Source: Lepus europaeus (Eukaryota; Chordata; Mammalia; Lagomorpha; Leporidae). Taken from it: a DNA stretch of 64,000 nt. Location of the stretch: the NCBI RefSeq assembly GCF_033115175.1, contig NC_084837.1, positions 67,231,266-67,295,265 on the forward strand, read 5' to 3'. Numbering within the stretch: position 1 is the stretch's first letter; each line of letters begins with the position of its first letter. The translations under genes were made by a program, and so were the position numbers. Under the pieces are notes generated by a model. It saw nothing but the letters and a program-made list of their open reading frames with translations. It did not search any database and was not told the origin of the DNA. Below are positions 1 through 11,185 of this stretch, in pieces.

Positions 1-15
1 AGCCTCCCAATTTGG

Positions 16-240
16 TCAAGTGTCTTGCTGAAACCTGCTCTCCTCTGTCTTTGGCTCCTCTTCTTGTTCCAAGTGTGAGTTGAGGCTGGGTTTGCCAACC
101 TGATATCCCAAGGAAGTGAGTTGCTGTAGTTCTCCAGCATCAGGTCTATGTACAGCTTTCTCCGAGGAATCCAGCAAGGAAGGGCCACTCCTTCTCCGTG
201 AAGTCCACAGCCACCTCCTGGAAGGTCACAGATTCCTGGG
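16..240 (-). pseudogene. KRAB-domain retropseudogene fragment (KRAB-ZNF derived)
   Basis: Read on the minus strand, 229 down to about 130 encodes a recognisable KRAB A box: it starts VTFQEVAVDFTEKEW and, after a frameshift, matches the RKLYxDxMLENY part. From about 120 to 16 it runs straight into a KRAB B box with the motif SLGYQVGKPSL followed by an HLEQEEE stretch, then a stop codon at 16-18. In functional KRAB zinc-finger genes the A and B boxes are on separate exons, so their direct junction here implies a processed copy. The frame is broken between LLD-like and LYRD-like residues and no zinc fingers are seen in the window; they would lie to the left. KRAB domains recruit TRIM28 for silencing, but this copy cannot encode a working domain. 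I cannot assign the parent gene. Confidence 0.72.
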
Positions 241-934
241 AACCAACACTGGGTGGTGTATGAGGCTCCAGACCATTGCAAACAAACAGTTCCAAATTCT
301 GGGGGCAGGAGTGGTCTTGAGGAATTTCTGACTCCTGGGGAGAGGCAGGGTCCTGGATGGACACAGCAAATGTGGTGGACAGACCAAGATGTGCCATCCT
401 GCGAGAGTGACAGTCAATTTGCCCAAACAAGTAGGGCACTGGAAGATCAGTAGACTTTGCCCTGGCTCTCATAGGACTCTCTAAGCTGGCACACCACTGG
501 GGGAACAATTTGGGATGCAGAGGCCTCTGAAGCTGCTGCCGAGGATAAAAAGTTAAGGCGGAATGTGCCAACTGTGGGGAGGCAGCAGGTCCCCTACAGG
601 TCGAAGGAGGGCACCGCAGACTGCTCCTCTGCCCATGTCTAGCAGCAGTTGCCTCTGGGGGTAATGGCCTTAGCTTCACTTCAGTGGGCCTGTCTTAATC
701 AGTTTCCCCTTTGAGAGGGACTAGACTGTTGGTGAGAGAGGAGAGCCAGTTTAAGAGGGCCCATGGAAGGGGCCACATGGCAAGAGTGACCTCTAGTGGC
801 TGAGAGTGATGTCCAGTCAACAGCCTGCAGACAACAGACGAACGTACCTGCAAGGAACTGAATTCTGCCAATGACTTAAATGAACTTGTGGGACATTTCC
901 TAGTGGGAGCTACAGGCGGAATGTAGCCTTCTGA

Positions 935-1088
935 CACCTTCATTTCAGCCTTGTGAGACCCTTAGCAGAAGACCCAGACAAAATGTGCCAGGCTCCTAAG
1001 CCATGGGAGCTCGGAGATAATACATTTGTATTATCTAAGACACTACGTTTATGGTATTATGTTCCATAGCAACGGGAAACCAATACAA
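935..1088 (+). repeat. MLT1-like (MaLR) LTR, 3' end fragment
   Basis: The stretch has the typical 3' end of MaLR LTRs: an 'aagacac…gtttatggtattatgtt…agcaa…ggaaaccaatacaa' pattern with an AATACA-type terminus. The 5' part is not recognisable. The preceding interval 330-930 contains no feature I can support beyond diverged sequence upstream of the KRAB fragment. Confidence 0.5.
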
Positions 1089-1125
1089 GTGTCTTCTTTT
1101 TTTTTCTTTTCTTTTTTTTTCTACA

Positions 1126-1246
1126 AGTGTCTTCAAATAGTTCATGGGAAATGAGTATCATAGGCAAAAAGGGGTTTCAAATCTTTTGCATCAAAATGAC
1201 TTATCTTTTAGTCCATTTCTCGTGGAGATTTTGAAGTCCCCTCATA
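1126..1246. repeat. Mariner-type palindromic MITE copy 1
   Basis: Inverted terminal segments: 'cttcaaatagttcatgggaaatg' type sequence at the left and its imperfect reverse complement ending 'ttttgaagtcccctca' at the right, with 'tttgcatcaaaatgacttatctttta' between them. Three further copies are in this window (near 4.7-5.5, 37.2 and 53.2-53.7 kb). It is short, has no coding capacity, and is probably a non-autonomous Tc1/mariner derivative. Confidence 0.55.
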
Positions 1247-1299
1247 AAGGCTCTGTAAGCATGTCAGTTGGCATGATCTTAAGCTTTGTTGGTTGAGGC

Positions 1300-1870
1300 A
1301 TTGCAGGAGGAAGGGTTTTTTTCATGTCCTCCTGATTTCCACCAGGCTCCTGAAGTGTATGTGCAGCTTCTGTGTTGCCTGGCTCCTGCAACATGCATGA
1401 CTTCTACATGCTCCTACAGTGCATGCATCTACTGCAGTCATTCCTAGCCAATGTACACTGTAACTTCCTGTGGGCGGTATCTTAGAGTATCCCTTAGGGT
1501 AGCTTTGCAGTGAGTTAGTTGTGGCATCTCCGTGTCATGGCTTCCTTTAGTATCCCAGAAGTTTCTGCTGCCATGGCAGCTCAGCAAATTCCTCTACCAC
1601 CCAGTGAGCCATGGCTATTCTGGCTCCAGTAAGATCTGGATCTTAGTCTTGGTGGGACTGGAGAGGTCATCACTTGGACCCTCCATCTCAACCTGGGTAG
1701 TCACAGTACCTCTTGTATTTGCTACCTTATGTTCTTTTGAATTCTATTTATTCATTACTGGCCAAGCTTGATTTACCCCAATGTCCATGTGGATAATTCT
1801 TTATATTAAACTTTCCTTTTCAGCTTACTCTGTGGATTCTCTCTCTATTAATTAGACCCTGGCTGACACA
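1300..1870 (+). repeat. Possible ERVL-type LTR remnant
   Basis: The 3' end (about 1780-1870) has an AT-rich 'attaaacttt' polyadenylation-like stretch followed by 'tgtggattctctctct…gaccctggctgacacac', a layout seen at the 3' end of ERVL/MLT2-class LTRs. The 5' boundary is a guess. The family cannot be named without a library search. Confidence 0.3.
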
Positions 1871-3115
1871 CCCAACAAGGCTGAGATCATGCTGGGACTC
1901 TTAAGTGGGGAGCAGGGAACAGATGAGAGAGCCAAGTACCGCTCTAGCTGCTTCTTAAAGCAAAAAAGGAAAGTGGAAGGAAAACCTTGATTTTCGCTTT
2001 AATTTCCCCCTTCCAATCTCACAGCCTCCAGTTCCTACCAGTGCCTCCCACTGGCCAAACCCAGCTACAGGTTGAGAACACAGGCCCTCATAACTGATAT
2101 AAGGGGGGCGGTGAGGATGGCATGAGGGCATTCAGGACTGAGAAAATCCTGCCGTTGTCATTGACATTTAGGAAATAATTCCACTATATTAGCAGACTAT
2201 ATTTATCTTTGTATTAAGTAAATTAAATTAAAGCCAATTTTTCCCCACTGGGAACATATAATAAAGACGTTCCTGAAAGTTCAGAAGGAAAAAATGACAT
2301 TCTGAAGTCTTTAGCTGTTAATAAAAATTAATGCCTTCATATGTACTCTTTCATCTGGTCAATTAAATGAGTAGCTTATAAAAATACTTTAAGATGAAGG
2401 CAAGTGAATAATTAATTAGAAAGACAGCACTTTCATAAAATAATTCAAAAGATGTTGACAAGAAATTCACCAGAAGGCCAAAGACTAGGGTAATAATTTA
2501 GAAATTACTCAATCCACTGGCATTTTTAAATTGAAAAAATAATTGGATACCCTGAGCTCTTTGTGTTATTGACCTCTTCATATTATAAAGAAATTGAATC
2601 CTTATATATCATCTCACTCTTCAGTCTGAAGAATATTTGGAAATTATTCATAGTTAGCACATGAAACACTTTGAAGAGAACATTTTAAGTAAGAAGCAGG
2701 ACTATTTTTGCAAAGCTAGTGCAAGTACTGTTGTTAGTCATTTAAGATGAAGCATGATTAAAGTGTCCTGGTTAATTTAAATAAATCTGTCCTAAAAGGA
2801 AAGCTGAGTCCTAGAATAATGTCTGATACCTAAAGTTATTAGAGTCATACTTTCTGCATAACAGAAAGAGAGTAACGTGATAATGACTGCTGACTACTTT
2901 GATGTCTCCTAATAAGACTGGCAAACAAATTTTGTGAAAACCCCAGGTGGAAAAGTCACTGTCTTTAGAATAAGATGACTATGAAGAAAAGTTAAAGATC
3001 TGAAGTTCTTTGAATGAATAAACACTTGACACTATTTTCACTAATTGTCTAAAATCATATGATCCAAATGATCACCACTCAATGTTATGAATATTCATTT
3101 ACTGTCAGACATCAT
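1871..3115. other. AT-rich intergenic DNA with no recognised feature
   Basis: There is no open frame of note, no CSINE and no clear L1 or LTR signature. The sequence is AT-rich from about 2160 onward. Confidence 0.5.
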
Positions 3116-3118
3116 AAT

Positions 3119-3226
3119 ACAGAAGAAGAAGAGGACAATGAGGAAGAGGAGGAAGAGGAAGCAGAGTGGATAGGGAAGAGGGATAAGAGGAGGAAGAGGA
3201 GGAGCAGAGAAAGGAGGAAGGGGAGG
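3119..3226 (+). repeat. GA-rich low-complexity tract
   Basis: A purine-only stretch built from gaa, gag and gga units. It gives an artefactual acidic (poly-Glu) open frame on + and Ser/Pro-rich frames on -. Confidence 0.85.
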
Positions 3227-3460
3227 AGTCACCCCACCCCTCCCCCAAGTAAGAGCAGATCTCTGAACTTAGCGTCCTGGTAGAGAAAGCCTTGTTGGTG
3301 GTGGTGATCTCCGTCCTTCGCAACTTGCCCTTCCAATTTTGCAGGTCTGAAACCTCAGTGTCAGCTTAGCCAGGGGACAATTACTCCTAAAAATCTAGCT
3401 TACTGTATGAGATTGACTTGTACAAAAGAAGTAAGTTTGTTTTTTTTAAAAGATTTATTT

Positions 3461-4185
3461 ATTTATTTTTATTTATTTATTTATTTTTTGACAGGCAGAG
3501 TGGACAGTGAGAGAGAGAGACAGAGAGAAAGGTCTTCCTTTTTGCCGTTGGTTCACCCTCCAATGGCCGCCGCGGTAGGCGCGCTGCGGCCGGCGCACTG
3601 CACTGATCCGATGGCAGGAGCCAGGTGCTTCTCCTGGTCTCCCATGGGGTGCAGGGCCCAAGGACTTGGGGCCATCCTCCACTGCACTCCCAGGCCACAG
3701 CAGAGAGCTGGCCTGGAAGAGGGGCAACCGGGACAGAATCGGTGCCCCGACCGGGACTAGAACCCGGTGTGCCGGCGCTGCAAGGCGGAGGATTAGCCTG
3801 TTGAGCCGCGGCGCCGGCCTATTTATTTATTTTTTTAAGTTTTTTTTTTTTTTTTTTTTTTTTTTTTGACAGGCAGAGTGAACAGTGAGAGAGAGAGACA
3901 AAGAGAGAAAGGTCTTCCTTTTGCCGTTGGTTCACCCTCCAATGGCCGCTGCGGCTGGCGCACCGCACTGATCCGAAGGCAGGAGCCAGGTGCTTCTTCT
4001 GGTCTCCCATGCGGGTGCAGGGCCCAAGCACTTGGGCCATCCTCCACTGCACTCCCTGGCCATAGCAAAGAGCTGGCCTGGAAGAGGGGTAACTGGGACA
4101 GAATCTGGCGCCCCAACCGGGACTAGAACCTGGTGTGCTGGCTCCGCAAGGCGGAGGATTAGCCTGTTGAGCCGCGGCGCCGGCC
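3461..4185 (-). repeat. CSINE, young subfamily, split by a later CSINE
   Basis: The body is 3868-4185. A 14-bp TSD, taaaagatttattt, lies at 3447-3460 and 4186-4199. This shows that the insertion went into the tail of the older CSINE at 4186-4516, and that the copy at 3477-3819 landed later inside this element's own poly(T). Confidence 0.85.
3477..3819 (-). repeat. CSINE, young subfamily, inserted in the tail of the next CSINE
   Basis: The body starts at 'gacaggcagagtggacag' (3490) and ends at the 'gcgccggcc' 5' terminus of the element (3819). It is nearly identical to the other young copies in this window. The tail lies in a run of ATTT units that belongs to the tail of the element at 3868-4185. 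Confidence 0.9.
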
Positions 4186-4516
4186 TAAAAGATTTATTTT
4201 ATTTTTATTTGAAAGACAGAGTTACAGAGAGAGGTAGAGACAGAGAGAGAGAGAGAGGTCTTCCACTCGCTGGTTCACTCCCCAGATGGCTGCAACGGCC
4301 AGAGCTGAGCTGATCCGAAGCCAGGATCCAGGAGCTTCTTCCCAGTCTCCCATGTGGGTGCAGGAGCCCAAGGACTTGGGCCATCTTCTACTGCTTTCCC
4401 AGGCCATAGTAGAGAGCTGGATCGGAAGAGGAGCAGCCAGGACTAGAACCTTCGCCCACATGGGATGCCAGCGCTTCAGGCCAGGGCTTTAACCTGTTGC
4501 ACCACAACACCGGCCC
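4186..4516 (-). repeat. CSINE, older subfamily
   Basis: A classic 'aaagatttatt…gaaagacagagttacagagag' tail side, the 'ggtcttcc…ctggttcactcccc' block, and an 'accacaacaccggccc' 5' terminus. Its A-rich end was the target for the nested insertions on its left, so part of the tail is now at about 3434-3460. Confidence 0.9.
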
Positions 4517-4710
4517 TGCAAATTTGTAATAAAACAAAATTGTGAAGCTCTCTTTGAAGCCATTTCGTCTTTCTTATTCCAAAAGGGAAGTCTACTTAAG
4601 AAGCCAAGTTGAAAGTTTACTTAAGAAATCTAGAGTCTAAAAATTACATTAAGGTTGATGAGCGCAATGACCGTTCAAAAAGTTTATAGAAAAATGGAAT
4701 TAAAAGATAA

Positions 4711-5350
4711 TTTTGGGACGGGCATTTGGCGCAGTGATTAAGAGACCCTTTGTGGTGCCCACATTCCATACCAGAGTGCCTGGGTTCAAATCCTGGCTGT
4801 GCTTCTGCTAATGTGCTCCCTGGAGGCCACAGGTGATCATTCAATTATTTGGGTCCTTGCCACCCATGTGGCTAAAAGATTGAGGTCTGGGCTCCCAGCT
4901 TTAGGCTGGTCCACCTCAGATATTGCAGGTATTTGGACAGTAAACCAGTAGATGGGAGATTCCTGTTTATATGTTTCAGTCTTTCTTTCTCTCTACCTTT
5001 CTAGTAAATAAAAATAAATAAAAGGTTTTTTTTTTTTTTAAAGATTTTGTTTCTTTGAGAGGTATAGTTATAGTCAGAGAGAGGGAGGGACAGAGAGAAA
5101 GGTCTTCCATCTCTGTGTTACTCCCCAGATGGCCTCAACAGCTGGAGCTGAGCTGATCTGAAGCCAGGAGTCAGGAGCTTTTTCAGGGTATCCCATGCGG
5201 GTGCAGGGGCCCAAGCACTTGGGCCATCTTCTGCTGCCTTCCCAGGCCATAGCAGAGAGCTGGAACTGAAGAGGAGCAGCTGGGATGCCAACGTACAGGT
5301 GGAAGCTTAGCCTACTGTGCCACAATACTAGCCCCTTAATAAAAGGTTTT
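4711..5350 (+). repeat. CSINE, older subfamily, split by an antisense CSINE
   Basis: The body, 4717-5025, runs from 'gacgggcatttggcgcagtg' to an 'aaataaaaataaataaaagg' tail. The tail was hit by the minus-strand CSINE at 5032-5337. The element has its own 11-bp TSD inside the MITE. Confidence 0.75.
5032..5337 (-). repeat. CSINE inside a CSINE tail
   Basis: It runs from the poly(T)/'aaagattttg' tail side to the 'ccacaatactagcccc' 5' terminus. The flanking 15-bp TSD aataaaaggtttttt (5017-5031 and 5338-5352) proves insertion into the tail of the + strand CSINE. Confidence 0.85.
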
Positions 5351-5594
5351 TTAAAAGATAAGTTTATTTTGGGGCAAAAATGTTTTTGGCATCCATCCAT
5401 GCTTTTTTCATAGTACACATTCTCCATAAAATTTTTGAATACCCCATGTATGCATGCATTTCTAATTATTTTGCCCCCAAAATAAACTTATTTTAAATTA
5501 CATTTTCCACAGACATTTCAAGCTATCCTTCTTTATGTAATCAAGGCACTAATAAGAAATAATATTTCTCCTTGTCTGTAATAAGTGCTCAGTT

Positions 5595-5760
5595 AGGGGC
5601 TGCCATTTTTTGCAATAGTGCTTTACAGTTTACAGAGCTTTCATATGTCTTATCAGGTGCTTGATTCTTACAAGAACTGTCCAGTAATGGGTCTGCTGCT
5701 ATCATTACCATGCCTCTTTTACTGATGAAAAAATAAAAAACAGAGAAAGGAATGACTAAA
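5595..5760 (+). repeat. MIR-like fragment
   Basis: Diverged sequence with 'gctttacagtttacagagctttcatatg…tcttacaagaactg…cattacca…ttttactgatgaaaaaa' spacing as in MIR elements. Assignment is tentative. No feature is seen in 5760-6140. Confidence 0.35.
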
Positions 5761-6140
5761 ACATAATAACTGTTATAGTGGACATCTGTTATTTTGTTTG
5801 AGTCAGTTTCCTTCCTCTTTTTTTGGTAACAGGACTATTTTTTTCTTTTAGGTAACTACCCCTGTGCCTTTCTGTACCTCTGAGCAGGACAGTCAACCAA
5901 GGAGTCTACCTGTGTGTCATAGCCTTCTGCATGCAGAGGGCTGTAAGGTGGGCCTGCGCTCCAAGCTAGATGAGGTTTTTTTTTTTTTTTTTTTTTAAGG
6001 GATTGAAATAAATGAATGGCAGCAGTGAGTTGGCCTCACTTGGAACTGCAAGGGCTGTGAAAAGTGGGAGCTGCTTTGCAGAAGTGAAGCTTGTGGAGAG
6101 GAAAGCAGGGTGGAGAACTGAAGGGAGGGAAGGAGTCTTT

Positions 6141-6483
6141 TTATTTTTTTTTAAGATTTACTTATTTATTTGAAAGGCAGGGTTACAAAGAGACAAGGAG
6201 AAACACAGAGAGAGTGTGTGAGAGATCTTCCATCTGCTGGCTCACTCCCCTAATGGCCTCAGTGGCCAGAGCTGGGCCAGGCCGAAGCCAGGAGTCAGGA
6301 GCTTCATCTGGGTCTCCCAAGTGGGTGGCAGGGGCCCAAAGACTTGGGCCTTCCTCTATTGCTTTCCCAGGCCATTAGCATGGAGCTGGATTGGAAGTGG
6401 AGCAGCAAGGATTTGAATTTGTGCCCACATGGGATGCTGCACTGTAGGCTGTGGCTTAACATGCTATGCCACAGTGCAGGCCC
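6141..6483 (-). repeat. CSINE
   Basis: Poly(T)/'aagatttacttatttatttgaaaggcag' tail side at the left and a 'ccacagtgcaggccct' terminus at the right. It abuts the next CSINE. Confidence 0.9.
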
Positions 6484-6494
6484 TGAGAGAGATT

Positions 6495-6833
6495 CTTTTT
6501 TTTTTTTTTTTAAGATTTATTTTATTTATTTGAAACAGAGTTACTGAGAGAGGTAGAGACACAGAGAGAGGGTTTCTACCCGCTGGTTCATCCCCCCAGA
6601 TGGCTGCAATGGCCGGAGCTAAGCCAATCCGAAGCCAGGAACCAGGAGCGTCCTCCAGGTCTCCCACATAGGTGCAGGGGCCCAAGCACTTGGGCCATCT
6701 TCTACTGCTTTTCTAGCTGTATTAGCAGGGAGATGGATCAGAAGTGGAGCAGCTGGGACTTGAACCAGTGCCCATATGGGATGTTGGCACCGCACTCCAG
6801 GGCCTTAACCTGCTGTGCCACAGCACTGGCCCC
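6495..6833 (-). repeat. CSINE
   Basis: Flanked by the near-perfect duplication gagagattct (6485-6494) and gagagactct (6834-6843). A complete element with a 'cacagcactggcccc' 5' terminus. Confidence 0.9.
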
Positions 6834-7214
6834 GAGAGACTCTTTAATTGGGAGTAAATGGATATACCAATCTCTGAGACTGGATCTACCCAAATTAGCG
6901 AATAAATTCCTAGTTTTTGTGTAGGTGGCTTTGGATTTTTCCACTTGCATTTAAAAAAATCATAATACAGCTAATGATGATCTTAGCAGGACTTGAAACA
7001 GATCTTTTGACAACAAGTCCTTTGCTATTTCCACTGCTGCAAACTTCAAAAAGGTGTCTTGAACTATAAAAGTCTAAACTGATTAGGTGCTTTTGTGGGA
7101 GATTTGAGAATCTGCCATATGTACATGGAGACACAATGAACTAGGTTCTTGTGTAAAAAGCTAGGTTCTTGTGTAAAAAAAGAATGGGAAAGTAAGCAAG
7201 AAGCTGGGTGAAAA

Positions 7215-8245
7215 TACTTGCACAAATCATATGCAATAAAGAACTATTTTCCAAAATATAGAAAGAATTCTTAAAACTCAGTAATTAAAAACACCCCAAA
7301 TTGATTAAAATTGTCAAAAGATCTGAACTGAGGGTACATGGTTAGCAAATAAGCCTGCGGAAGGGTGTTCAACATTGTATATCATCAGGGAACTCCACAT
7401 GAAAACAGTCATGAAATACTACTACCCGCTCATCACAGAGGGTAAAATCCAAAAGACCGACAACACCAAATGCTGGTGAGGAGTATAGCAGCAGAGACAT
7501 TCATTGCTGATGAGAATCCAAAATGGTATACTCATTTTGAGAGATAGTACAGTTTATCATAAACCTAAACATACTTTTTACCCTATGATCCAGAAATATC
7601 ACTCCTTGGTATTTCCCTGAGTGATTTGAAAACTTACGTCCACATAAAAACCTGCACATGAGTATTTATAGCAGCTTAATTCATAATTCCCAAAACTTCA
7701 ATAGGTGAATAAACTATGGCACATCCATACAATGAACTACTATTCAACACTAAGAAGATATAAGCTATTAAACCATGAGAAGACATAAGGGAAACTTAAA
7801 TGCATATGCTAAATGGAAGAAGCTGTCCTGAGAAGCTATGAACTGTGCGATTCCAACTCTGATAGTCTGGAGAAGGCGAAACTTTGCAGACATTAAAAAA
7901 AAAAAAAATCAGTGGTTGCCAGTGGTTGCGGGGAGGAAGGGTTGAATTGGGAGAGCCCGTAGGATTTTTTGAGCAATGCAACTATTTTGTATGATACTGT
8001 AATGGAGGAAAAGTGCCATTTTACCTTTGTCATAACACATACAACATCAAGCCTGAGTCCTGATATTAACCATGCACTTTGGGTGATAACGGTGTATCAA
8101 TGAATAAATGTGTTACTCTGGTGAGGGATGTCGATAGTGAGATGCGCATGCGTGAGGTCAGGGGACATATGAGAACGATGTACTTTCTGCTTAATTTACT
8201 GTGAACCTAAAAGTGCTCTACAAAGAAAACTGTATTTAAGAAAAG
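7215..8245 (+). mobile_element. Old L1 fragment (ORF2 3' end and 3' UTR)
   Basis: The sense-strand text follows the familiar L1 ORF2 tail: 'atgaaatactacta', 'aaaatggtatactcat', 'gatccagaaatatcactcctt', 'catccatacaatgaactactattca', then 'cagtggttgccagtgg'. There are many stops and indels and no usable reading frame. It is an L1M-age relic. Confidence 0.7.
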
Positions 8246-9470
8246 CCTGGGGCAGAGCCCTTCACAGGCCACGTGTGAGTGTGGTGAGCTCCCGAGCTGT
8301 AAGGGTTGTTACTGGAGCATAACCTGGCCTGCCCTGGTGGAGGCAGCACCTGAGGTGATGTCTCCAGTGACCCCTGAATGACAGAAATAAAAGAGATAAG
8401 GGAAGATGAATTTTAAGTTCTCCTTTTAATACAAAATATTTATATAAAAACAGAATGTTCAACAAAGCTTGGCTTATATTTTCACCTGAAATCTATTTCT
8501 AGTTATTGTGTTCTGTTTCTTAAAAGTTTCAAAAGCCTTTGCTTTTGACTTCTGCATGTTTTTTTATACGCAACATTTTGGAGGCAGGATTAGGAGGAGT
8601 TGATGAAACAATCCCTGTAAAAATATATTTGTTACATAATGCAAGGAAGGAAGGATGGAAAGTATAGCAGAGTTGCAGTGGGTGGAAATATTTTAGTACA
8701 TTGCTCATGTGAAAGAATATTCTCAAGGAAATAGAAAAGCAGTTAAAATTGCTTAAGAAAATATCTTTTCAAATTGGTTAACCATAGGCAAAATGGTAAA
8801 CTGCTTTTCTCTATTACCCAAACTCCATTGATTTTCCACCTACAGTTCCTTTTTTTTTTTTTTTAACTTTTATACTAGCATCACTCTGTATGGATGTGTT
8901 GGTGTTTTCAATGTTTCAGTCCACTAGAAATGTGCGGTCACAACCTGTTACATGTACCTTCCCCTTTCCTTGCAGCCCTGGCCCTTATGTCTTTCTCACT
9001 CAAATCTTTGCCTTCCTTCTTTCTTCTGATTTTGAAGAGGGATGAAAGGAGATAAAGGGGGAGGGTGGAAACGAATGCCTGTGAGAGAAGTAGGTCAAAC
9101 TGGGAGAAGACATCATCAAATCTCAGCACATTCTAAACATAGGACAAGTGATCCATAAAAGGCATAGAAAATATTCATGGAATCTTTCTTTACTTGTATC
9201 GCCTGCCTACCTTCTCCCTGTAGGTTAGCAAAAATGAAAAGGAATAGGAAAATTTTAAAGAAAACAGCAAAGCTGAAAGGTGGATAAATGGTTTTGTTCT
9301 ATTTATAGCATTATATTTGCTCTCCCTTATTTGAATTTCAAAGTCCTTGAACTCTAATGGCCTTATTTTTTTGCTATAAATAAATATGCAGAGTTCAATT
9401 ATTTCGGTGTATTGTTTCCTTGAACTAACTTAGGTAGAAATATATGACTGCATTTTGTGTTATCTTTTGT
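8246..9470. other. Intergenic, nothing recognised
   Basis: No CSINE, L1 or convincing coding region. Short open frames here have no family signature. Confidence 0.4.
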
Positions 9471-9486
9471 CTTCTTAAATTCTTTT

Positions 9487-9844
9487 TTTTAAATTAATTA
9501 ATTTTTTTTAAATTTTTGACAGGCAGAGTGGACAGTGAGAGAGAGACAGAGAGAAAGGTCTTCCTTTTTGCCGTTGGTTCACCCTCCAATGGCCGCCGCG
9601 GTAGGCGCGCTGCGGCCGGCGCACCGCGCTAATCCGATGGCAGGAGCCAGGTGCTTCTCCTGGTCTCCCATGGGGTGCAGGGCCCAAGGACTTGGGCCAT
9701 CCTCCACTGCACTCCCTGGCCACAGCAGAGAGCTGGCCTGGAAGAGGGGCAACCGGGACAGGATCGGTGCCCTGACCGGGACTAGAACCCGGTGTGCCGG
9801 CGCCGCAAGGCGGAGGATTAGCCTGTTGAGCCACGGCGCCGGCC
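9487..9844 (-). repeat. CSINE, young subfamily, with perfect TSD
   Basis: A full element from poly(T) to 'ccacggcgccggcc'. The 15-bp TSD ttcttaaattctttt is at 9472-9486 and 9845-9859. The perfect TSD and close match to its sister copies indicate a recent insertion. Confidence 0.95.
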
Positions 9845-9859
9845 TTCTTAAATTCTTTT

Positions 9860-10166
9860 AAAATTATTTATTTATTTGAAAGAGAGAGAGCAAGTGAGTG
9901 TGAGAGAGATTTCTCACATTTGCTGATTCACTTCTCAAACTCCTGCAATAGCCAGGGCTCAGCCAAACTGAAGTCAGTAGCTGGGAGCTCAGTCTGAGTC
10001 TACCATGTGGGTGGGCCGGGATCCAACTACTGGAGTCGCCATCTGCTGTCTCCAAGGGTGTGCATTAGCAGAAAGTTATGACATCAGAATTCAAACCCAG
10101 GAACTTTGATATGGGATGTAGGTATCCAGGCAGCACTTTAACTGCTGTGCCAAATGCCTGCCTCTA
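9860..10166 (-). repeat. CSINE, older subfamily
   Basis: 'aaattatttatttatttgaaagagagag' tail side, ending in 'ctgtgccaaatgcctgcc', the terminus typical of the older C-repeat subfamily. Confidence 0.85.
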
Positions 10167-10201
10167 TACTCTTAAATTCTTTTGGTGTAATAGATTATGC
10201 A

Positions 10202-10454
10202 GGGGCTGGCACTGTGGTATAGTGGTTAAAGTCAACACCTGTAGTGCCAGCATCCCATGTGGGCGTGGGTTCCAGTCCTGGCTGCTCCACTTCCGATCCA
10301 GCTCTCTGCTATGTCTTGGGAAAGCAGTAGAAGAGGGGTCAAGTAGTTGGGCCCCTGCACCCACATGGGAGACCCTGAAGAGCTCCTGGTTCCTGGCTTC
10401 AGATTGGCACAGCTCTGGCTGCTGTAGCCACTTGGGGAGTGAACCAGAGGATGG

Positions 10455-10489
<35 letters not shown>

Positions 10490-10540
10490 CCCCCCTCTCT
10501 GTAGCTCTGCCTTTCAAATAAATAAATAAATCTTAAAAAA
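10202..10540 (+). repeat. CSINE
   Basis: Starts at 'ggggctggcactgtggtatag'. It has a (CT)n tract at 10459-10500 and ends in 'aaataaataaataaatctt'. The short target 'ttatgcag' recurs on both sides. Confidence 0.9.
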
Positions 10541-10572
10541 TACATTATGCAGTACCTCTATTAGGTTCTTTT

Positions 10573-10942
10573 TTTTTAATTTTAATTTTAATTTTAATTT
10601 TTTATTTTTTTTTTGACAGGCAGAGTGGACAGTGAGAGAGAGAGACAGAGAGAAAGGTCTTCCTTTTGCCATTGGTTCACCCTCCAATGGCCGCCGCAGT
10701 AGGCGCGCTGCGGCCGGCGCACCGCGCTAATCCGATGGCAGGAGCCAGGTGCTTCTCCTGGTCTCCCATGGGGTGCAGGGCCCAAGGACTTGGGCCATCC
10801 TCCACTGCCTTCCCGGGCCACAGCAGAGAGCTGGCCTGGAAGAGGGGCAACCGGGACAGGATCGGTGCCCCGACCGGGACTAGAACCCGGTGTGCCGGCG
10901 CCGCAAGGTGGAGGATTAGCCTAGTGAGCCGCGGCGCCGGCC
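10573..10942 (-). repeat. CSINE, young subfamily, with perfect TSD
   Basis: The 16-bp TSD tctattaggttctttt is at 10557-10572 and 10943-10958. The tail side is a (TTTTAA)n run. The 5' terminus 'gccgcggcgccggcc' is complete. Confidence 0.95.
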
Positions 10943-11185
10943 TCTATTAGGTTCTTTTATTACTTTTGTCTTCCCCAAAAGACATTTAATGCCTTGAAAC
11001 TCTTGAGTCTGAATATGTTCTTGCTATGCATGATGATTGCAGACTAGAAGACTGTACTAATTTTTCTCTGCAGGTTATCCTTGATTTGTCCTTCAACATA
11101 TGGCTTAAATCCCATTTCTTCTATTAAATTAAAAACATTTCTGTAGTTACTTCCCAGTTGTGTACTTTAAAAGTGCACATATGTG

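Larger units (their letters stand above)
4672..5527. repeat. Mariner-type MITE copy 2, split by two nested CSINEs
   Basis: The left part, 4672-4710 ('ttcaaaaagttta…ggaattaaaagata'), and the right part, 5351-5527 ('aaaagataagtttattttgg…ccaaaataaactta…acattttcc'), are the two halves of one palindromic element. The 11-bp target ttaaaagataa is duplicated at 4700-4710 and 5351-5361 around the inserted CSINE pair. Confidence 0.65.

Noticed and set aside
3119-3226. Regular short repeats resembling an array
   Set aside because: GA-rich low complexity. There are no conserved repeats with unique spacers, so nothing CRISPR-like, as expected for a mammal.
9508-9834. Repeated open frames of 75-145 codons with similar Gly/Pro/Arg-rich products (here and at about 15 other places)
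   Set aside because: They are translations of the GC-rich CSINE body in various frames, not a gene family.
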